Assembly (NCBI RefSeq): GCF_036347135.1
Contig: NZ_CP108938.1
Location: 8,618,001 to 8,682,000, forward strand
Length of the DNA stretch: 64,000 bases
From: Streptomyces sp. NBC_00775
Lineage (GTDB): Bacteria; Actinomycetota; Actinomycetes; Streptomycetales; Streptomycetaceae
Direction of reading: 5' to 3'
The stretch's first letter is position 1. Each line of letters starts with the position of its first letter. The notes under the pieces are model-generated. The model worked only from the letters and a program-made list of their open reading frames with translations. It ran no database searches and was not told the origin of the DNA. Positions 8,776 through 18,017 of this stretch are shown in pieces. The position numbers and the translations under genes were made by a program.

Positions 8776-10245
8776 CTAGGCCGAGTCGGCGTTCGTCGGC
8801 GGGTAGGAGGGCCGCGCCGGAACCGGTGCGCCGGGCGTCGGCAGCGGCGGGAGCGTCGGCTCGTACAGCCAGGCCGCGAACACGTCGTCCAGGGGTTCGG
8901 CCGTGTAGCGGGAGACGTGCGCGCTGAGGGCCGCCGTGGTGACCGCTCCGCCCCGGTGCAGGGTCGCCCAGCCGCGCAGCATGCGGAAGAACGCGTCGTC
9001 GCCCATCGCGTGGCGCAGCGCGTGCAGGGTGAGCCCGCCGCGCTCGTAGAGCCGGTCGTCGAACATCAGCTTGCGGCCGGGGTCGGACAGGACCAGGTCC
9101 TGCGGCAGTGCGGACAGCTTCCGGTGCGCGGTGGCGGCGTGCTGCTGTGCCGTGCGGCCGCCCGAGCGCTCCGACCACAGCCACTCCGCGTACTTCGCGA
9201 AGCCCTCGTTCAGCCAGATGTGCCGCCAGTCCGCGATGGAGACGCTGTTGCCGAACCACTGGTGCGCCAGCTCGTGCGCGACCAGCCGCTCCGAACCCCG
9301 CGACCCGTCCACGTGGTTGGCGCCGAACGTCGACAACCCCTGTGCCTCGACGGGGACATCGAGTTCCTCCTCCGTCACCACCACCGCGTACTCGCTGAAC
9401 GGATACGGCCCGAAGAGCTCCTCGAACAGCTCCATCATCGCGGGCTGCCGGGCGAAGTCCCGGGAGAACTCGGCGAGCAGATGCACCGGCAGATGCCCGG
9501 ACTGCGGTACGCCGCCGAGGCCCGGGTCGCCGAGCAGCACCGTCTGGTACTTCCCGATCGACAGGCCGACCAGATAGCTGGACGTCGGCGCCGCCTGCTC
9601 GTAGACCCAGGTCGTCGTCGACGCCTTCGTCGTACGGGTCAGCAGCCGGCCGCCCGCCACCACCGAGTACGCGGAGGGTGTGGTGATCGAGATCTGGTAC
9701 GAGGCCTTGTCGGCCGGACGGTCGTTGCACGGGTACCAGGACGGCGCCCCGACCGGCTGGCTCGCCACCAGCGCCCCGTCCTCCAGCTCCTCCCAACCGA
9801 GCCCGCCCCAGGGGCTGTTGACCGGCTTCGGGTTGCCCGACCAGTGCACCTCGACGGTGAAGGCGGCACCGGCCCGGATCGGCTTCGGCGGGCGGATGCG
9901 CAGCCTGCCGCCGCGGTGCGTGTAGTGCGGTGCCTTGCCGTCGACGCGGACCCGGCCGATCCGGAAGTCGGCCAGGTTCAGCTGGAACTCGGCGAGCGGT
10001 GCACGGCCCGCTATGGCGTTGAGGCGAGCGGTGCCGGAGAGCCGGTTCGGGCCGGGGCGGTAGTCCAGCGCGAGCTCGTACCGGTGCACCCGGTAACGGG
10101 GATCACCGTTGACCGGGAAGTACGGGTCCGATCCCACTGTCTGCTGAACGCTCACTGCTGCGTCTGCTCCCTGCCCTGTGCTCGTACGACGTGCCGCTGT
10201 ACCGCCCTTCGTATCCGATCCGATCACGTCTTCTATGAACGCCAT
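8776..10245 (-). CDS. M1-family zinc aminopeptidase
   Basis: 489 aa (about 54 kDa), no signal peptide. The zinc site is complete: HELAHQWFGN (HEXXH) with the downstream Glu in NEGFAKYAEW. The exopeptidase loop appears as VEAQGLST in place of the commoner GAMEN. It removes N-terminal residues from peptides. The ATG overlaps the last 13 nt of the Pls-like synthetase gene, so the pair is probably coupled. An internal GTG at 10155 (MSVQQTVGSDPYF) is an alternative start. In the epsilon-poly-lysine producer S. albulus a zinc aminopeptidase of about this size degrades the polymer (from memory), so a polymer-trimming or self-protection role is a reasonable inference; general peptide turnover is the default. 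Confidence 0.88.
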   Translation of the reverse strand: MAFIEDVIGSDTKGGTAARRTSTGQGADAAVSVQQTVGSDPYFPVNGDPRYRVHRYELALDYRPGPNRLSGTARLNAIAGRAPLAEFQLNLADFRIGRVRVDGKAPHYTHRGGRLRIRPPKPIRAGAAFTVEVHWSGNPKPVNSPWGGLGWEELEDGALVASQPVGAPSWYPCNDRPADKASYQISITTPSAYSVVAGGRLLTRTTKASTTTWVYEQAAPTSSYLVGLSIGKYQTVLLGDPGLGGVPQSGHLPVHLLAEFSRDFARQPAMMELFEELFGPYPFSEYAVVVTEEELDVPVEAQGLSTFGANHVDGSRGSERLVAHELAHQWFGNSVSIADWRHIWLNEGFAKYAEWLWSERSGGRTAQQHAATAHRKLSALPQDLVLSDPGRKLMFDDRLYERGGLTLHALRHAMGDDAFFRMLRGWATLHRGGAVTTAALSAHVSRYTAEPLDDVFAAWLYEPTLPPLPTPGAPVPARPSYPPTNADSA

Positions 10246-13200
10246 GCCTCGATCGGATTGCCCAGCCAGCGGGTGTCGTCGGGAACGGACTCCGCCGCCA
10301 TCACCAGCGACGCGGGACCCAGGGTGGAGCGGGCCCCGACGGTGCTGCCGGGCAGGACGATTCCGCCCGGGCCCAGGGTGGCGCCCTCACGGAGGACCAC
10401 AGTATCCGTCCGCAAGATCCGGTCGTGGAAGAGGTGGGTCTGCAGGACACAGCCACGGTTCACCGTCGCCGCGTCCTCCAGCGTCACCAGGTCCGTCTCG
10501 GGCAGCCAGTAGCTCTCGACCCAGGTGCCCCGGCCGATCCGGGCGCCGAGCCCGCGCAGCCACGCCGTCATCAGGGGCGTACCGGGCACGGATCCGGCCA
10601 GCCACGGCACGGCCACGACCTCGACGAAGGTGTCGGCGAGCTCGTTGCGCCAGACGAATCCGCTCCACAGCGGGTGCTCACCGGCCCGGTGCCGGCCCAC
10701 GAGCACCCACTTCGCCACGATGGACAGGACGCACGCGAGCGCGCCCACGGCGAGCAGCACGAGCCCGGCGAGCGCCCAGGCCCATGCCCCCAGCGCGCTG
10801 AGCGCGGCCACGGTCAGCACGGCCAGGGCCGCCGAGCAGAACACCGGCACGATCCTGCACAGCTCGACCAGGCCGCGCGCCCACAGCAGGTGCGCGGGCG
10901 GGTCGTACGTACGGCTCTGGTCGCCGTCCTGTGTCGAGCGCGGCAGCTTGACCGGCGGCAGCCCCAGATACGAGCTGCCCTTCTTCGCCTTCTTCGGCGT
11001 CGCCGACAGCACCCCGACCAGACCGCCGTCCGGCACGCTGCGGCCCGGCGCGGTCATCCCGGAGTTGCCGAGGAACGCCCGGCGGCCGATCTCGGCCCGC
11101 CCGATCCGCATCCAGCCGCCCCCGAGCACATACGGCGCGGTCAGCGTGTCGTCCGCGAGGAAGGCGCCCTCTCCGACGGTGGTGAGACTGGGCAGCGCGA
11201 GGACGGTGGAGACCTCGGCGCCCCGCCCGATCTTCATACCGAGCAGCCGCAGCCACACCGGCGTGATCAACCCGGCGTACAGCGGGAACAGCGTCTGCCG
11301 GGACCGGTCCATCAGCTGGGTGACCGTCCAGGACTGCCAGCCGATGCGGCTGTGCGTCGGATGCGTGCCCTCGCGCAGCCCCAGGCTCAGCAGCCGTACG
11401 GCGATCAGGAGCAGCAGCGCGTACGCGAGACCGAAGGCGAGCGTCGCCGGCACCAGGGCGAGCGCGGCACCGCGCAGGGCCTCGCCGAGCCCGGCGTCCG
11501 CGCCCACGAACACATGGCCCACGAGGAGCGCGGCGACACCCGCGAGCAGGGGCAGCGCGGTCAGCGCGAACCCGGTCGCCCCGTACATCGCCCGCCAGTA
11601 CGTGCCGCGCTGCGGCCGCTCCTTGGGCCAGGCCCGCTTCGCCTTGCCGAGCTTGACCGCGGGCGCCCCGGCCCAGCGCTGCCCGGTCGGAATCTGCCCG
11701 GCCACGGCGGAACCCGGGGCCACCTCGGCCCGCTTGCCGACCCGCGCCCCCGGGAAGAGCATGCTGCGCGTCCCGACCACCGCACCGGCGCCCACCTTCA
11801 GCGCGCCGATCTCCAGCCGGTCACCGTCCAGCCAGTGCCCCGACAGGTCCACCTCGGACTCGACGGCGGCACCCCGGCCCAGCTTGAGCATGCCGGTCAC
11901 CGGCGGCAGCGAGTGCAGATCCACGTCCGCACCGACCTTGGCGCCCAGGGCACGGGCGTACCGCTCCAGCCAGGAGCCGGTGAGCGAGGTCGCGCCACTG
12001 AACTCGGCGAGCCGCTCGGCCGTCCACAGCCGCAGATGGACGCTTCCGCCACGCGGGTAACGGCCGGGCCCGACACCGCGCAGCAGCAGCCGCGCACCGC
12101 CCGCCGCGATCGCGAGCCGCCCCGGCGGGCTGAAGAAGACGAGCGTCCCGGCGGCGACGAGCCACCACGACGCGCTCGGCGCCCACGGATACGGGCCGAA
12201 CCAGTGCAGTACGTTCCCGAGCGCGGCCAGCGCCACGGTCCAGCGCAGTCCGAGCAGGGTGAACAGCGGGACCAGCAGGAGCAGCTGCGCCACCTTGGTT
12301 TGCACCGGCACCGGCGCGACGGTCCGCGCGGCGCCGTCGTCCTGCGCGGACTTCTCCAGGTGCCGGGCCAGCTTGCGCAGGACGGGCTGCTGGTAGATGT
12401 CGAGCACGGCCGCGCTGGGATAGCGGGTGCGCAGCTTCGTGGTCAGCTGGGCGGCGGCCAGGCTGCCGCCGCCGATCGCGAAGAAGTCGTCGGCCGCGCC
12501 GGCGACGGGGATGCCGAGCACTTCGCTCCACTGCTCGGCGAGCCAGGCCTCGGTGCCGTAGAGCTGTTCCTTCGCACCGCCGGTCTCCAGGCCCTCCAGA
12601 GGCCAGGGCAGCGCGTTCCGGTCGACCTTGCCGGAGGTGCGGGTGGGCAGGTCGTCGACCGGGGCGAGCAGTGGCACCAGGGCGGCGGGCAGCTCGGCGC
12701 GCAGCTTCTCGACGGCGGTGGCGTGGTCCCAGCCGTCCTGGGTGACGACATAGCCGACGAGGAGCTGGTTGCCGCCGCGGGCCGTGCGGACGGCCGCCGC
12801 GGCCCCCGCCACGCCCGGCAGGGCCTGGAGTGCGGTATCCACCTCACCGAGCTCGATCCGGCGTCCGCCGAGCTTGATCTGCTCGTCGGCCCGTCCGAGG
12901 AAGATCAGCCCTTCGGGCTCCGCCTTGACGAGGTCGCCGCTGCGATACGCCCGCTCCCAGCCCAGCGAGTCCAGCGGCGCGTACTTCTCCGCGTCCTTCT
13001 CGGCGTCGAGGTACCGGGCCAGCCCGACCCCGCCGATCACGAGCTGCCCGCTGCCGCCCATCGGCACCAGTTCCCCGGCCTCGTCGACGACGGCCAGCTC
13101 CCAGCCGTTCAGCGGCAGCCCGATGCGGACCGGCTCCTCGCCGGTCATCAGGGAGGCACAGGCGACGACGGTCGCCTCGGTCGGCCCGTAGGTGTTCCAG

Positions 13201-14108
13201 ACCTCCCGTCCCTCCGTCACGAGCCGCTGCACCAGCTCGGGCGGGCAGGCCTCGCCGCCGAAGATCAGCAGCCGTACGTCGTTGAGGGTCTCCGGCTCCC
13301 AGAGCGCGGCGAGCGTCGGCACGGTCGAGACGACGCTGATCTCCTGTTCGACCAGCCAGGGCCCCAGGTCGGCGCCACTGCGCACCTGGGAGCGCGGCAC
13401 GGGCACCAGACAGGCGCCGTACCGCCAGGCCAGCCACATCTCCTCGCAGGAGGCGTCGAAGGCGACGGAGAGGCCCGCCATGACCCGGTCGCCGGGGCCG
13501 ATCGGATCCTCGGTGAGGAAGAGGCCGGCCTCGGCATCGACGAAGGCGGCGGCGCTGCGGTGACTGACGGCCACGCCCTTGGGCCTGCCGGTGGAGCCGG
13601 AGGTGAAGATGATCCACGCGTCGTGCTCGACACCGGGCCGCGCGGCCGGGACGTCGGAGCGGCCGGTCACGGTCAGCTCGTGCCCGGCCCCGAGGACCGC
13701 GCGCACCTCCGCCTCGCCGAACACCAGCTCGGCGCGCTCGTCCGGGTCCTCGGCGTCCACCGGGACATAGGCGGCGCCGGCGGCCAGTACGGCGAGGATC
13801 GCGACGTACAGCTCATTGGTGCCGGAGGGGACCCGGACACCGACCCGGTCGCCGAGGCCCACCCCGGCGGCGCTCAGCCGCCGCCGCAGGGCCTCGACCT
13901 CGACGGCCAGGGCACGGTAGGTGAGGCAGCGGTGCCCGTCGTCCAGGGCGGGCTCGTCGGCGTACGCCCGAACGGAGGCATCGAGGATGTCGACGAGCGT
14001 GCGCGGCGAGGCGGCCGGGGAGGCGGAGAACCGCCCGCGGTCGCCGAACTCCGCACGGACCTCGTCGTCGGACAACGCGAGTGCGGGGCCTTGCTGGAGG
14101 GCTGCCAT
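10233..14108 (-). CDS. pls: Pls/PosA-type single-module nonribosomal peptide synthetase (poly-amino-acid synthetase)
   Basis: 1291 aa. Adenylation domain, about residues 30-510: FTSGSTGRPKGVAVSH (A3), NTYGPTEA (A5), YRSGDLV (A7), LGRADEQIKLGGRRIELGEV (A8), SGKVDRNALP (A10 with its Lys). Carrier domain about 530-600 with phosphopantetheine Ser in IGGGSLAAAQ. Then three pairs of membrane helices alternate with three soluble segments containing hexapeptide-like repeats. This is the order known for epsilon-poly-L-lysine synthetase (about 1319 aa). There is no thioesterase. Reading the ten pocket residues by the GrsA alignment gives D-A-E-S-I-G-T-V-V-K, close to the lysine code DAESIGSVCK, so a cationic residue such as lysine is the likely monomer. 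Start at the ATG with TGAGGA 6 nt upstream; longer upstream reading lacks homology. The product is predicted, not shown. Confidence 0.8.
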   Translation of the reverse strand: MAALQQGPALALSDDEVRAEFGDRGRFSASPAASPRTLVDILDASVRAYADEPALDDGHRCLTYRALAVEVEALRRRLSAAGVGLGDRVGVRVPSGTNELYVAILAVLAAGAAYVPVDAEDPDERAELVFGEAEVRAVLGAGHELTVTGRSDVPAARPGVEHDAWIIFTSGSTGRPKGVAVSHRSAAAFVDAEAGLFLTEDPIGPGDRVMAGLSVAFDASCEEMWLAWRYGACLVPVPRSQVRSGADLGPWLVEQEISVVSTVPTLAALWEPETLNDVRLLIFGGEACPPELVQRLVTEGREVWNTYGPTEATVVACASLMTGEEPVRIGLPLNGWELAVVDEAGELVPMGGSGQLVIGGVGLARYLDAEKDAEKYAPLDSLGWERAYRSGDLVKAEPEGLIFLGRADEQIKLGGRRIELGEVDTALQALPGVAGAAAAVRTARGGNQLLVGYVVTQDGWDHATAVEKLRAELPAALVPLLAPVDDLPTRTSGKVDRNALPWPLEGLETGGAKEQLYGTEAWLAEQWSEVLGIPVAGAADDFFAIGGGSLAAAQLTTKLRTRYPSAAVLDIYQQPVLRKLARHLEKSAQDDGAARTVAPVPVQTKVAQLLLLVPLFTLLGLRWTVALAALGNVLHWFGPYPWAPSASWWLVAAGTLVFFSPPGRLAIAAGGARLLLRGVGPGRYPRGGSVHLRLWTAERLAEFSGATSLTGSWLERYARALGAKVGADVDLHSLPPVTGMLKLGRGAAVESEVDLSGHWLDGDRLEIGALKVGAGAVVGTRSMLFPGARVGKRAEVAPGSAVAGQIPTGQRWAGAPAVKLGKAKRAWPKERPQRGTYWRAMYGATGFALTALPLLAGVAALLVGHVFVGADAGLGEALRGAALALVPATLAFGLAYALLLLIAVRLLSLGLREGTHPTHSRIGWQSWTVTQLMDRSRQTLFPLYAGLITPVWLRLLGMKIGRGAEVSTVLALPSLTTVGEGAFLADDTLTAPYVLGGGWMRIGRAEIGRRAFLGNSGMTAPGRSVPDGGLVGVLSATPKKAKKGSSYLGLPPVKLPRSTQDGDQSRTYDPPAHLLWARGLVELCRIVPVFCSAALAVLTVAALSALGAWAWALAGLVLLAVGALACVLSIVAKWVLVGRHRAGEHPLWSGFVWRNELADTFVEVVAVPWLAGSVPGTPLMTAWLRGLGARIGRGTWVESYWLPETDLVTLEDAATVNRGCVLQTHLFHDRILRTDTVVLREGATLGPGGIVLPGSTVGARSTLGPASLVMAAESVPDDTRWLGNPIEAWRS

Positions 14109-14624
14109 CGGGTCCTCACGTGTTGTTCCCGGAGCGTCCGGGGAGCTGGTGGGCCCGCAGGTATGCCTGGGGATATTCCGGTCCAGCTCCAAACAAGCCT
14201 TCAATTTTAGTACGACGCTAGTCGCGTACCTGGTCATCAGCCATGCGAGGAGGTCCTGCGGGGGCACCGGAACCATTGATTCCGGAGCTCTGACGTGGAG
14301 GTACGTCATCCTGACGAGATCTGCCCCACACCTCCACGTAACACAGCACAAGACGCCCTGCGAGCCTCGCGTTCGGCGGTGCCCGGGAACGGGCATCGTG
14401 AAGTGGGGGCCGTGCGACGCGGCCTTGGCGCTCCACTTCGGATATTCATATGGGTCGACGGTCAACCGCCGTACAGCAGGCCGGTGTTCGGCTTACGCGC
14501 GGCACTCGGGACCCCTACGATTCATCTGCCCCACGGCCGCGGACGGCCGCGGGGCGAGCTTGCGTGCCAGGAGGCGGCGAACCCGAACAGACCCGGCAGA
14601 AGCGGACCGAGGGGGGAAGTGGCG
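14109..14624. other. 516-bp divergent intergenic region, no gene seen
   Basis: Lies between the Pls-like gene (leftward) and the antiporter gene (rightward) and should hold both promoters. An AT-richer patch (TAAAAT on the minus strand near 14212) could be a -10 element for the synthetase. A short dyad GACGTGGAGGTACGTC begins near 14291. No reading frame here shows conserved motifs or a convincing ribosome site. Confidence 0.5.
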
Positions 14625-15851
14625 GTGGCGACATCCGAACGCGCCCGTGCCTGGATGCTGCCGGTGTCGGTTCCCGGCATCGTGATCGGCGGGGTCGGAC
14701 TGCTGGGTCTCGGCCTGCTGGCCGGGCTGGCGGTGGATCCGTCCGCGCTGGTCGGCACCAGCGGTTATCTCTTCGGCGCGGGCCTCCTGCTCGCCGTCGG
14801 CCTGTACGGCAGCACGTACTCGATCGACCTCGAAGCCGTGCGCTCCGACGTGCCCGGCGTGGTGGCGGCCGTGACGCTCGGCGTCGTCCTCAAAGCAGCC
14901 CTGATCGCAGGTGTGATGGTGCTGTCGTTCCGGCGGCCCGAATACCTGGTGCTCGGTATCGCGGTCGCCCAGATCGACCCGCTGTCCGTCGCCGCCCTCT
15001 CCAGAAGTGGACGCATGTCGCCGCGCGCCCGCTCACTGCTGACGGCGTGGGCGTCGTTCGACGACCCGATGACGGTACTGCTGACGCTGTATGTCGCGAG
15101 CTACGCCTATACGAAGGCGGGGTACGAGGGCACACCGGCGGTCGCGGGCGGCGGCGCGCGCGGTTACGCGACCGGGCTCGCCCTGAACGCCGCACTGCTG
15201 GCAGGGGTGTTGCTCCTGTGGTGGGCCGGCCGGAGGGTGGCGGCCACGGTGTCCGCCTCGCCGCGCGCCCGGAGTGCCGGGGCGGCTTCGGCGGGGCTGC
15301 TGGTCGTGGCGATGCTGGTGCTCGCCGCGGGGAACATGCTGATGCTCGCGGTGGCCGTGGCCGGACTCGTGGTGCGTACGGCGGCGTTCGGCAAGGTGCT
15401 CGACCGCGCGGTCGGCGGCGCGTTCCTGGCCGCGTTCCTTGCCCTCGGACTGTTCCTCGCCCAAGGCGTGTCGCTGCTGACGGGGTTCGTACTGGGCGTG
15501 GCCGCGTTCGGAGCGCAGGCGGTGGTGGCGCTGGGGGTCATGCCCCTGTTCGTACGGGGTCTTGAGCGGCGGGACTGGATCGCGCTCGGGCTCAGTCAGC
15601 AGAACGGCATCACGGCCGTCCTCATCGCGCTCACCCTTGAGCGTGACTTCCCGGGCACGGTCGCCACCGTCGGCCCCGCCGTGGTCACCGTCAACCTGCT
15701 GTACGGCACGTCACACGTACTGCTGGCACATCCACCGAGCCTGCGGCGAAGGCGCGGCCACCGGGAACTCGACGCGGACGACGAGCGTCCCTCCCCATGC
15801 GAAAAGCCGCCGGTGCCGGAGCCGTTGGCGAACGGCCGGTCCCCGGCGTAA
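14625..15851 (+). CDS. cation:proton antiporter-like membrane protein
   Basis: 408 aa with about 11-12 hydrophobic helices, in the pattern of the CPA-type Na+/H+ exchanger superfamily. The DPLSVAALSRSGRMSPRAR and SFDDPMTVLLTLY stretches place Asp and Asn/Ser residues where exchangers carry the ion. Starts at a GTG with GGGGGGA 7 nt upstream; another GTG two codons earlier is too close to that site. The C-terminal 40 residues are charged and cytoplasmic. Gene order gives no firm partner; the next gene starts 73 bp on. The substrate ion is not predictable from sequence. Confidence 0.75.
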   Translation: MATSERARAWMLPVSVPGIVIGGVGLLGLGLLAGLAVDPSALVGTSGYLFGAGLLLAVGLYGSTYSIDLEAVRSDVPGVVAAVTLGVVLKAALIAGVMVLSFRRPEYLVLGIAVAQIDPLSVAALSRSGRMSPRARSLLTAWASFDDPMTVLLTLYVASYAYTKAGYEGTPAVAGGGARGYATGLALNAALLAGVLLLWWAGRRVAATVSASPRARSAGAASAGLLVVAMLVLAAGNMLMLAVAVAGLVVRTAAFGKVLDRAVGGAFLAAFLALGLFLAQGVSLLTGFVLGVAAFGAQAVVALGVMPLFVRGLERRDWIALGLSQQNGITAVLIALTLERDFPGTVATVGPAVVTVNLLYGTSHVLLAHPPSLRRRRGHRELDADDERPSPCEKPPVPEPLANGRSPA

Positions 15852-15924
15852 CCGCTGTCCGTACCGGCAGGGGAGCCAGTCGAGGGAACCGGCGCACGGC
15901 AGTCGCCGGACGGGGAGAGTCCGC

Positions 15925-16815
15925 ATGGGGCAGGGGATGGGGCACGACTTACGGGCGACGCGCACGGCGGTCGCCGTCGGGGCACTCGTGCTGTTCGGGG
16001 TACTCATGTGGTGGGGCGTCACCCCCACCCCGGCGTTCGCGGCGCCCGGGGCATCCGGGGAGCGCGACGCCCAACTCGTGTACTGCCTCGACACCGCGCA
16101 CCGCGGCGACCTCGTCACGGCCGCCGTACGCCTCGGTCTGCTGAAGGCCGGCGCGACGGCCCAGGACACGGTCGTACCCACCGCGGCCGGTGGACGCATG
16201 ACGCTGGAGAAGTGGGCCGAGCGGAGCCAGGACGACTTCGGACGGGCGTGCTCCGCGCTGATGGCGGCCGAATCCGACACCCCGGGCGCGGCGGCCGGCG
16301 GCACCGCGGAGGACGGCTGGTTCGTGACGTTCCTGAAGTCGCTGCCCCTGCTCGGGGCCGGCGCCCTGCTCACCCTCGGCGGACAGTTCTCGGAGCGCGT
16401 GTCGGCGGAACGACGGCGGCTCACCCAGCAGTTGGGCTCCGGCGCGGCGGCGTTCCGGACAGCGGCGGGGGAGTACCTGGCGAACTACGAGCGCCGGCCC
16501 GACGCCGACCACACGGTGGTGCTCGCCGCGCGTGACGCGCTGATCGGTCCCCTCCTCCAGGTGCCCGGACCCGGCGCACGGCGCGACACCGCCCGGCGAC
16601 TGGCCGTTGAGCTGCCGCTGGCCTGTCCGCTCCCGAGCGCCCGCGACGGCGCGTTCCTCGGCCAGGGCGCTCGCGCCCAGGAGGCACAGGGCGTACGGCA
16701 GTCCGTGGAGCGGCAGCTGCGCACCGTGTCGGACCTCAACGGCCGTGCGCTGTACTGGAGATGGCGTACTTTGCGGGCACGCCCCGCTCCCGCGACCCCG
16801 GGAGCGTCCGCATGA
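15925..16815 (+). CDS. membrane protein of unknown function, first gene of an ATPase module
   Basis: 296 aa. ATG with GGGGAGAG upstream. Residues 12-34 form a signal-like hydrophobic helix that may be cleaved after TPAFAA. A second helix lies at about 132-155 (LKSLPLLGAGALLTL), followed by an Arg/Glu-rich, probably cytoplasmic domain with coiled-coil character. Two cysteines in the N-terminal extracytoplasmic part (VYCLDT and RACSAL) could form a disulfide. The stop overlaps the start of the next gene as ATGA, so it is translationally coupled to a P-loop ATPase. No family recognised. It plausibly anchors the ATPases at the membrane. Confidence 0.72.
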   Translation: MGQGMGHDLRATRTAVAVGALVLFGVLMWWGVTPTPAFAAPGASGERDAQLVYCLDTAHRGDLVTAAVRLGLLKAGATAQDTVVPTAAGGRMTLEKWAERSQDDFGRACSALMAAESDTPGAAAGGTAEDGWFVTFLKSLPLLGAGALLTLGGQFSERVSAERRRLTQQLGSGAAAFRTAAGEYLANYERRPDADHTVVLAARDALIGPLLQVPGPGARRDTARRLAVELPLACPLPSARDGAFLGQGARAQEAQGVRQSVERQLRTVSDLNGRALYWRWRTLRARPAPATPGASA

Positions 16816-17942
16816 ACGCGCCGATCCAGGACAACCCGTACGGGGTGTACGTACCGGGCAGCAGACAGAGCCTGCCGGGCTTCGCCGTCCCGCCGAGGGA
16901 CGACCACCCGCTGGTGCCGTGGGAGGACGAGAGCCACGCCGGCCAGTGGGTGGACGTCGACCACGCGCGGGAGCAGCTGGACCTCTTCGAGCAGTGCCTG
17001 CTCAGACTCGCGGACCTGGTCACGCCCGGCGTGGACCAAGGGCGCCTGGTGGTGGTGACCGGGCCGGTCGGCATGGGCAAGACCACCCTCATCCACCAGT
17101 GCATCTACCGGGCCGGACAGTACATCGCGCGGCTGAACGAGCTGGTCCGCACCGCGCCGCCCGGCACCCGCCGTCCGCCGCGGCACATCGTCGCGATGAC
17201 CGCCGGGTACGGCAACGACGGCCGCGCCATCAGCATCGACGAGAACGGCGACTTCGCGTCGACCCCGACCATCAACGCCACCATCCGCGACAAGGTCGTC
17301 GCCACACTGCGCACGCAATTGGCCGGCGCCGGACTCGATCCGGCGCTGTCCCAGGAATCCCCGCTGAAGGCGTTCAACGCGATCAGCGCCCTGCTGGCCC
17401 AGCACGACGCACTGCTGTTCGCCGTGGTTCCCCACATCGACTGGAAGGACGTGGGTGTGCGGACCAGATTCCTCAAGACCTGCTTGAGTCATGCACAGAG
17501 CCGGATCGTACTTCTCGTCGAAGTCAGCCATGGAACGACCGAGACGGCGAACGAGGTGGTCGCGGAGCTGCTGCCCAGCGCCGCGGTCACCCACCTCGCA
17601 CTCGGCAGCCTCAGGCCGGAGGACACCTTGAAATTCAGCCAGAGCGCCCGCTCGGGCCATCCCGACCCGGACAGCGCACCCCCTCGGACCGCGCAGGGCC
17701 TCAGGGACGAGCTGCTCCGGGCCCACGAACAGTGGCAGCCCGCCGACGTACGGGAGTTGCGGCGCGTCTTCCACGCGGTGGCCGAAGGACAACGACACGC
17801 GGGAAGACCCGTGCGGATCACCGCCGACGAGCTCACCCGGCACACGTCGGGACGGTCCGGTCCGGACCTGGCGACCCTGCGGCGCACCACACCCGGCCCC
17901 ACCGCGCTGCCCCATCCGCCCGGCCCGTCCACGGGCTCCTGA
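16812..17942 (+). CDS. P-loop ATPase of unknown family (module gene 2)
   Basis: 376 aa. Starts at the ATG overlapping the previous stop. The N-terminus has the segment QDNPYGVYVPG. Walker A is VVVTGPVGMGKTTLIHQCIY near residues 79-98, and a hydrophobic strand LLFAVVPHIDWKD near 205 could provide a Walker B-like acid. The layout resembles AAA+/STAND-type NTPases such as ORC1/Cdc6-like proteins, but no diagnostic domain is recognised. The C-terminal 60 residues are Pro/Thr/Gly-rich and probably disordered. It shares the DNP(Y/F) N-terminal element with the next ATPase, which suggests that both dock to the same partner. Confidence 0.72.
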   Translation: MNAPIQDNPYGVYVPGSRQSLPGFAVPPRDDHPLVPWEDESHAGQWVDVDHAREQLDLFEQCLLRLADLVTPGVDQGRLVVVTGPVGMGKTTLIHQCIYRAGQYIARLNELVRTAPPGTRRPPRHIVAMTAGYGNDGRAISIDENGDFASTPTINATIRDKVVATLRTQLAGAGLDPALSQESPLKAFNAISALLAQHDALLFAVVPHIDWKDVGVRTRFLKTCLSHAQSRIVLLVEVSHGTTETANEVVAELLPSAAVTHLALGSLRPEDTLKFSQSARSGHPDPDSAPPRTAQGLRDELLRAHEQWQPADVRELRRVFHAVAEGQRHAGRPVRITADELTRHTSGRSGPDLATLRRTTPGPTALPHPPGPSTGS

Positions 17943-18017
17943 CCCGGCCCCGCACCCCCGCACCCGCACCCGCCCGCCCCTCGCATCGACGTCATCGGAA
18001 ACACGAGGAGTGCCATC

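Noticed and set aside
10425..14210. 1261-codon plus-strand frame opposite the Pls-like gene
   Set aside because: An antisense open frame caused by codon bias. The minus strand carries all the adenylation-domain motifs.
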